Part shown: in pieces, positions 6,492-10,844 of the stretch | Layout of the letters: the number at the start of each line of letters is the position of its first letter | Position numbering within the stretch: position 1 is the first letter of the stretch | From: Pseudomonadota bacterium | GTDB lineage: Bacteria > Pseudomonadota > Gammaproteobacteria > Xanthomonadales > Xanthomonadaceae | Assembly (NCBI GenBank): GCA_023392975.1 | Contig: JAEWNA010000349.1 | Span: 1 to 10,844 of the forward strand | Direction of reading: 5' to 3' | Length of the DNA: 10,844 nt | Position numbers and translations under genes: made by a program | Notes under the pieces: generated by a model | Seen by the model: only the letters and a program-made list of their open reading frames with translations | Database searches by the model: none | Told to the model about the DNA's origin: nothing

Positions 6492-6576
6492 GTCATCCCG
6501 AGCGCAGCGAGGGACCTGCTTCCGCTTTTTCGCGAGCACGAGGAAAAAGCGGGTCCCTCGCTGCGCTCGGGATGAC
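6492..6576. repeat. palindromic intergenic repeat (GTCATCCCGAGCGCAGCGAG family)
   Basis: Arms of 25 bases at 6492-6516 and 6552-6576 are perfect reverse complements. Inside, CCGCTTTTT (6522-6530) and AAAAAGCGG (6544-6552) form a second 9-bp stem, so the transcript could fold into one very long hairpin with a 5-base bulge and a 13-base loop. The core GTCATCCCGAGCGCAGCGAG is of a type I recall as a widespread intergenic repeat in proteobacteria. It lies between rsgA and the QEGLA-motif gene; the right arm ends one base before the AGGA Shine-Dalgarno of that gene. When translated, the repeat extends the downstream frame back to 6484, but this is not likely to be protein. Possible roles are rsgA terminator and control of downstream translation. 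Confidence 0.88.
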
Positions 6577-6588
6577 AGGACGAGTGGC

Positions 6589-7854
6589 ATGACCGACGCC
6601 GACGCCATCGCCCACCACGTCGCGCTCGACGTGCGGCTGGTCGCGGCGGTGCGCGGCATCCGGCTGCTCGACACCGTGAGCTGGCCGGCCAGCGCGCAGG
6701 AAACCTTCCTCGCGGCGTGGAAGATCGGCCGCATCCACCTGCCAACGATCGACTACGCGAAGATCGACTTCACCGACGTGCGCGCCGAACTGGAGGCCGT
6801 CGCCGGCGCCGCAGACGCCGACCACCCACTGGGCGCCTACCTGATCGCGAATGCCGAAAGCTGGCGCATCGCGACGCGGCTGCTCGATGCCGCCGGCACC
6901 TACCGCATGACCGCGTATTCGACGCGGCTCTACGGCCGGCCGGTGGAAATGCTGCCCGGCGACGGCCCGACCAACCTGGAGGCGGCGCGGCACTTCATCG
7001 CGCTCGCCGACGACATGGACCAGGAGCTGCGCGAGATCGAGCCGGAAGCCGTGATGTCCGCGGAATCGCTGCGCGACCTGCTGCAGCCGGAGATCGACGC
7101 CTTCTTCGTCGACCACCGGATCAAGGTCGAACTCGATCCCGACCTGATCGCCAAGGCCGCGGCCAGCCCGACCCGCATCCGCATCCGCACCAACACCGGC
7201 TTCAGCGACTACGACCACCAGCAGTTGCTGGTCCACGAGGCGTTCGTGCATACGCTGACCGGCCTCAACGGCCGCGAACAGCCGCAGCTGCAGTCGCTGG
7301 CGCGCGGGTCGCCGCGCACGACCGCGACCCAAGAGGGGCTGGCGACCTTCGCCGAGCTGATCTCCGGCTCGATGGATATCGAACGCATGAAGCGCATCAG
7401 CCTGCGCATCGTCGCGATCGACATGGCGATCAACGGCGCGGACTTCGTGCAGGTGTTCCGCTTCTTCCTCGACGCCGGGCAGACGCCCGAGGACAGCTTC
7501 GCCTCGGCGCAGCGCGTGTTCCGCGGCGCGCCGCTGGGCGGCGGCGCGGCGTTCACCAAGGACACCGTGTACCTGCACGGCCTGCTCGCCGTGCACACGT
7601 TCTTCCGCTGGTGCCTGCGCCACCGCAGGCTGGCGACCGCGCGGCAGCTGTTCGCGGGCAAGCTGGCGCTGGAGGACGTGTTCGCGCTGCAGCCGATGTT
7701 CGACGCCGGCGTCGTCGCGCCGCCGCACTACGTGCCGCCGTGGATGCGCCGCGCCAACGGCCTCGCCGGCATGCTCGCGTTCTCGCTGTTCGCCAACAAG
7801 ATCCGGCTGGACCGCGTCGACGCCGACGACCTCGTGCTGGGGCTGGGCGTATGA
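6589..7854 (+). CDS. QEGLA-motif protein (TIGR02421/DUF1704), putative MATCAP-like zinc metallopeptidase
   Basis: This is a 421-residue protein of the family named 'flavohemoglobin expression-modulating QEGLA motif protein'. The signature TQEGLATFAE lies at residues 247-256. Some 30 residues before it is LLVHEAFVHTLTG, in which His216-Glu217-xxx-His221 forms an HExxxH motif. The eukaryotic relatives in the same Pfam family (MATCAP/KIAA0895) are HExxxH zinc carboxypeptidases that remove the C-terminal tyrosine of tubulin, so His216 and His221 are likely zinc ligands, Glu217 the catalytic base, and Glu249 of QEGLA a candidate third ligand (inference). No signal peptide or clear membrane helix is seen, suggesting a cytoplasmic location. 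ATG 6589 is chosen because AGGA at 6577-6580 is well placed. The gene overlaps the dctA remnant by ATGA. The bacterial substrate is unknown; the flavohemoglobin link in the family name is not tested here. Confidence 0.88.
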   Translation: MTDADAIAHHVALDVRLVAAVRGIRLLDTVSWPASAQETFLAAWKIGRIHLPTIDYAKIDFTDVRAELEAVAGAADADHPLGAYLIANAESWRIATRLLDAAGTYRMTAYSTRLYGRPVEMLPGDGPTNLEAARHFIALADDMDQELREIEPEAVMSAESLRDLLQPEIDAFFVDHRIKVELDPDLIAKAAASPTRIRIRTNTGFSDYDHQQLLVHEAFVHTLTGLNGREQPQLQSLARGSPRTTATQEGLATFAELISGSMDIERMKRISLRIVAIDMAINGADFVQVFRFFLDAGQTPEDSFASAQRVFRGAPLGGGAAFTKDTVYLHGLLAVHTFFRWCLRHRRLATARQLFAGKLALEDVFALQPMFDAGVVAPPHYVPPWMRRANGLAGMLAFSLFANKIRLDRVDADDLVLGLGV

Positions 7855-8327
7855 CGCCGGCCGCCGCCCCGCGCGCGGGCCGCCTCTATCTCTGGGTGAT
7901 CGCCGCGATCGCCGCCGGCGGGCTGATCGGCCACTTCTCGCCGGCGACCGGCGTCGCCCTGAAACCGCTGGGCCAGCAGCTCAGCCTGCTGCTGGTGGCG
8001 ATGCTGACCTCCAAGGGCGCCTCCGGCGTCACCGGCGCCGGCTTCATCACCCTCGCCGCGACGCTGGCGGTGGTGCCGTCGGTGCCGGTCGCGGGACTGG
8101 CGCTGATCCTCGGCATCGATCGTTTCATGAGCGAGGCGCGCGCGATCACCAACCTCATCGGCAACGGCGTCGTCACGCTGGTCGTCTCGCGCTGGGAAGG
8201 CGGGCTGGACCTCGCGCGGGTGCGGACCGAACTGGCCGCCGGCCCGCCACCCGCAGGCGCGCTGCCGGCCGCACCCGAACCGGCCTTCCATACGCCGGCG
8301 CAGCGTACGCTCGACGACGCCGATTGA
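7851..8327 (+). pseudogene. dctA: dctA remnant: C4-dicarboxylate:cation symporter with large in-frame internal deletion
   Basis: This 158-codon open frame joins the two ends of DctA, a DAACS-family symporter importing succinate, fumarate and malate. Residues 11-41 match the N-terminus and first helix (LYLWVIAAIAAGGLIGHFSP..GVALKPLG). From residue 41 it continues directly as the C-terminal part, GQQLSLLLVAMLTSKGASG and then AGLALILGIDRFMSEARAITN, corresponding to hairpin HP2 and helix 8, with Asp90, Arg97 and Asn101 at the family's binding positions. Against a usual length of about 430 residues, some 295 are missing, including helices 2-7, HP1 with its serine-rich motif, and the NxDGT motif of helix 7. 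The join falls at CTGGGC (7968-7973). The ATG overlaps the upstream stop (ATGA), so it would still be translated. A normal transport function is not expected; an assembly error is an alternative explanation. The last 30 residues are Pro/Ala-rich. Confidence 0.85.
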
Positions 8328-8337
8328 GCCCATCCAC

Positions 8338-8343
8338 TAGAAT
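8338..8343 (+). promoter_or_regulatory. candidate -10 box (TAGAAT) for maeB
   Basis: TAGAAT (5 of 6 to the -10 consensus) lies in the 43-bp gap between the dctA remnant and maeB, 27 bases before the maeB ATG. The same hexamer stands before rsgA. No convincing -35 is seen at the standard distance, so maeB may instead be read from the upstream genes. Confidence 0.35.
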
Positions 8344-8370
8344 GAGCCCCCGGCCCCTGGATCCACCGCG

Positions 8371-10695
8371 ATGTCCGACCACGACGCGTCCCAAGACCTG
8401 AAGCAGTCCGCCCTCGAGTACCACCGCCAGGAGCCGCCGGGCAAGATCAAGGTCGCGCCGACCAAGCCGCTGGTGACGCAGCGCGACCTGTCGCTGGCCT
8501 ACTCGCCCGGCGTGGCCTACGCCTGCGAGGCGATCGTCGCCGACCCCAACGCCGCGAGCGAGATGACGGCGCGCGGCAACCTCGTCGCGGTGATCACCAA
8601 CGGCACCGCGGTGCTGGGCCTGGGCGACATCGGTCCGCTCGCCGGCAAGCCGGTGATGGAAGGCAAGGGCGTGCTGTTCCAGAAGTTCGCCGGCATCGAC
8701 GTGTTCGACATCGAGGTGGACGAGCGCGACCCGGACAAGCTGGTCGACATCATCGCCTCGCTGGAACCGACCTTCGGCGGCATCAACCTCGAGGACATCA
8801 AGGCGCCGGAGTGCTTCATCGTCGAGCGCAAGCTGCGCGAACGGATGAACATCCCGGTCTTCCACGACGACCAGCACGGCACCGCGATCATCGTCGGCGC
8901 CGCCGTGCTCAACGCGCTGGAGATCGTCGGCAAGAAGATCGGGGACGTGAGGCTGGCCACGTCCGGCGCCGGCGCGGCGGGCATCGCCTGCCTCGACATG
9001 CTGGTGGCGCTGGGCATGAAGCCGGAGCACATCCTCGCGGTCGACCGCGAAGGCGTGCTCTACACCGGCCGACCGCACCTCGACCCCGACAAGGCACGCT
9101 ACGCCCGCGACACCGACAAGCGCACGCTGGCCGACATCGTCGCCGGCGCCGACATCTTCCTCGGCCTCTCCGCCGGCGGCATCCTCAAGCCGGAGATGGT
9201 CGCGACGATGGCCGAACGACCGATCATCCTCGCGCTGGCGAATCCGAATCCCGAGATCCTGCCGGAAGACGCCCGGCGCGTGCGCCCGGACTGCATCATC
9301 GCCACCGGCCGCAGCGACTACCCGAACCAGGTCAACAACGCGCTCTGCTTCCCGTACATCTTCCGCGGCGCGCTGGACGTGGGCGCGACCGAGATCAACG
9401 AGGCGATGAAGCTCGCCTGCGTGCGCGCGATCGCGAAGCTGGCGCGCATGGAAGCCTCCGACCTCGGCGGCGCCTACGGCGGCGAAGTGCCGCGCTTCGG
9501 CCCGGAGTACATCATCCCGCGCCCGTTCGACCCGCGCCTGCTCACGGTGCTGGCGCCGGCGGTGGCGAAGGCGGCGATGGATTCGGGCATCGCGTTGCGC
9601 CCGATCGCCGACATGCCGGCGTACGAAGAGAAGCTGGCGCAGTTCATCTACCGCACCGGCCTGCTGATGAAGCCGGTCTACGACCGCGCCCGCCACGACC
9701 CCAAGCGCGTGGTCTACGCCGAAGGCGAGGAAGAGACCGTGCTGCTCGCGGTGCAGACGGTGATCGACGAAGGCCTGGCGCGGCCGATCCTGATCGGCCG
9801 CCCGGACGTCATCGATGCGCGCATCCAGCGCCTGAGCCTGCGTATGCGCCCGGGCGTCGACTTCGACCTCACCAACATCCACGACGACCCGCGCTTCAAC
9901 GACTACTGGCAGCAGTACCACGCGCTGACCGAACGTCGCGGCGTGACCCCGGCGGCGGCGAAGAACCTGGTGCGTTCGCGTTCGACCCTGATCGCCGCAC
10001 TGATGGTCGAACGCGGCGAGGCCGACGCCATGATCTGCGGCCTCGTCGGGCGCTTCCACAAGAAGCTCGGCTACCTGCGCAGCGTCTTCGACTTCGACCG
10101 CGGCGTGACCGGCACCGCGGCGATGACCGGTGTGATCAACCATCAGGGCGTGTGGTTCTTCCTGGACACCCACGTGCAGGTGGACCCGAGCGCCGAGCAG
10201 ATCGCCGAAGCCACGCTGATGGCCAGCTACCGGCTCAAGCTGTTCGGGATCGAGCCCAAGGTCGCGCTGCTCTCCCACTCCAACTACGGCAGCCACGAGA
10301 ACGCCAGCGCGGCGAAGATGCGCAAGGTCTACCAGATCGTCCGCCAGCGCGCGCCGAAACTGGAGATCGACGGCGAGATGATGGCCGACACCGCCTGGGA
10401 CGAGGGCCTGCGCCAGCGCATGTTCCCGCACACGACGCTGACCGGCCGCCCCAACCTGTTCGTGCTGCCGAACCTCGACGCCGCCAACATCACCTACAAC
10501 ATGGTGCGGGTGATGACCGACGGCGTCGCGATCGGCCCGATCCTGATGGGCCTGGACCAGCCGGCGCACATCCTGACCCCCGCCTCGACGCCGCGCCGCG
10601 TCGTCAACATGACCGCGATCGCGGCGGTCGATGCGCAGATCCGGCAGCAGCGAGAAGCCGAAGCCGCCGCGCGTCGCATGCAGATGGAAGCATGA
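8371..10695 (+). CDS. maeB: NADP-dependent malic enzyme, MaeB type with C-terminal phosphotransacetylase-like domain
   Basis: This is a 774-residue protein, close to the 759 of E. coli MaeB. It oxidatively decarboxylates malate to pyruvate and CO2, giving NADPH in the cytoplasm. The malic domain (about 1-180) shows AYSPGVAYACEAI (Tyr44 a likely catalytic residue), NGTAVLGLGDIGPLAGKPVMEGK (split here as 77-99), INLEDIKAPECF (Glu141-Asp142, metal region) and FHDDQHGTA (164-172). The nucleotide-binding domain carries SGAGAAGIA (198-206), LANPNPEILPE (289-299) and NQVNNALCFPYIFRGALD (319-336). Residues about 445-760 are a phosphotransacetylase-like domain (VVYAEGEEE, MICGLVGRFHKKLGYLR, VALLSHSNYGS, LFVLPNLDAANITYN), which in this family is regulatory, responding to acetyl-CoA, rather than a working transacetylase. 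The Shine-Dalgarno is weak (TGGA). The neighbouring dctA remnant suggests a former dicarboxylate uptake and conversion unit. Confidence 0.95.
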   Translation: MSDHDASQDLKQSALEYHRQEPPGKIKVAPTKPLVTQRDLSLAYSPGVAYACEAIVADPNAASEMTARGNLVAVITNGTAVLGLGDIGPLAGKPVMEGKGVLFQKFAGIDVFDIEVDERDPDKLVDIIASLEPTFGGINLEDIKAPECFIVERKLRERMNIPVFHDDQHGTAIIVGAAVLNALEIVGKKIGDVRLATSGAGAAGIACLDMLVALGMKPEHILAVDREGVLYTGRPHLDPDKARYARDTDKRTLADIVAGADIFLGLSAGGILKPEMVATMAERPIILALANPNPEILPEDARRVRPDCIIATGRSDYPNQVNNALCFPYIFRGALDVGATEINEAMKLACVRAIAKLARMEASDLGGAYGGEVPRFGPEYIIPRPFDPRLLTVLAPAVAKAAMDSGIALRPIADMPAYEEKLAQFIYRTGLLMKPVYDRARHDPKRVVYAEGEEETVLLAVQTVIDEGLARPILIGRPDVIDARIQRLSLRMRPGVDFDLTNIHDDPRFNDYWQQYHALTERRGVTPAAAKNLVRSRSTLIAALMVERGEADAMICGLVGRFHKKLGYLRSVFDFDRGVTGTAAMTGVINHQGVWFFLDTHVQVDPSAEQIAEATLMASYRLKLFGIEPKVALLSHSNYGSHENASAAKMRKVYQIVRQRAPKLEIDGEMMADTAWDEGLRQRMFPHTTLTGRPNLFVLPNLDAANITYNMVRVMTDGVAIGPILMGLDQPAHILTPASTPRRVVNMTAIAAVDAQIRQQREAEAAARRMQMEA

Positions 10696-10721
10696 GGCAA
10701 GAATGGTGCGCCGACCTGAGC

Positions 10722-10748
10722 GCTGGCGCGCCGCATGGTAGCGCCGGC
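10722..10748 (+). terminator. possible hairpin downstream of maeB
   Basis: GCTGGCGC (10722-10729) can pair with GCGCCGGC (10741-10748), eight pairs including one G-U, around an 11-base loop, starting 27 bases after the maeB stop. A competing small stem with a TTCG loop overlaps the right arm. No run of T follows, so this is at best a weak or Rho-assisted terminator. Confidence 0.22.
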
Positions 10749-10804
10749 TTCGGCTGCCGTATCGCAAGTATGAATCGTCGGCACTCGCAGGCGCACCTGA
10801 TCAT

Positions 10805-10827
10805 GTCGCGACTTCCGTCGCTTCCAC
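10805..10827 (-). repeat. REP-like half-site, diverged copy of the 2494-2586 repeat arm
   Basis: The 23 bases match the left arm core at 2497-2519 at 21 positions; both differences are C to T. They lie about 110 bases after maeB near the window edge. An inverted partner may lie beyond the window. The surrounding 10696-10844 shows no credible gene. Confidence 0.7.
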
Positions 10828-10844
10828 AGTAAAGATCGGTCTCT

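Noticed and set aside
6484..6588. 35-residue N-terminal extension of the QEGLA protein
   Set aside because: It is a translation of the palindromic repeat; the ATG at 6589 has a proper Shine-Dalgarno and matches the family start.
8371..10695. Separate phosphotransacetylase gene at the maeB 3' end
   Set aside because: The domain is continuous in frame with the malic enzyme domains, as in MaeB proteins generally; no internal stop or start separates it.
8173..10767. 864-codon open frame on the minus strand across maeB
   Set aside because: It is exactly antisense to the clearly real maeB, has His/Arg/Asp-rich low-complexity translation and no motif; it arises from GC-rich third positions.
10696..10832. 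Readthrough frame with MSRLPSLPQ-type end after maeB
   Set aside because: It is an off-frame continuation through maeB and the REP-like half-site, without coding character.

Overview
The window is GC-rich chromosomal DNA (coding regions look close to 70% G+C by eye) with tight gene packing, frequent 4-base stop/start overlaps, GTG and TTG starts, and intergenic palindromic repeats. Together with the protein types this fits a gammaproteobacterium of the Xanthomonadaceae (Lysobacter/Luteimonas/Xanthomonas relatives). That placement is inferred from protein style and was not checked against any database.

Layout. (1) 1-320: the C-terminal end of a 2-oxoacid dehydrogenase E2 acyltransferase that begins upstream. 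(2) 321-776: a less GC-rich stretch holding at most one small predicted membrane protein, ending in an 18-bp dyad ahead of an unrecognised membrane-anchored protein (798-1229). (3) 1311-2468: a single-domain rhodanese (minus strand) and a membrane-anchored NodB-type polysaccharide deacetylase (plus strand), divergent from a 39-bp gap. (4) 2469-2601: a convergent gap holding a perfect 26-bp inverted repeat of REP/REPIN type. (5) 2602-5254, minus strand: an apparent operon alaA - secreted SGNH esterase - class I SAM methyltransferase, with a 2-bp gap and a 4-base overlap. (6) 5356-6471: rsgA, the ribosome small-subunit maturation GTPase, with a probable TTG start coupled to an 8-codon leader ORF. 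(7) 6492-6576: a second palindromic repeat family, a very strong hairpin lying directly against the Shine-Dalgarno of the next gene. (8) 6589-10695: a QEGLA-motif (DUF1704/MATCAP-like) putative zinc metallopeptidase, overlapped by ATGA with an internally deleted dctA remnant, followed by full-length maeB. (9) 10696-10844: downstream spacer with a third, diverged REP-like half-site.

How the genes fit together. dctA (C4-dicarboxylate uptake) beside maeB (malate to pyruvate plus NADPH) is a metabolically sensible pair, but dctA here has lost roughly 295 internal residues in frame. It keeps only transmembrane helix 1 and the HP2-TM8 end, so it should not work as a normal transporter. AlaA links pyruvate and alanine. 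The other genes are housekeeping or of general type. I see no CRISPR array, tRNA, rRNA, insertion sequence, phage gene or recognisable defence system. The most notable observations are the in-frame dctA deletion with probable CTGGGC microhomology at the join, the coupling of this remnant to the QEGLA peptidase gene, and the two palindromic repeat families.
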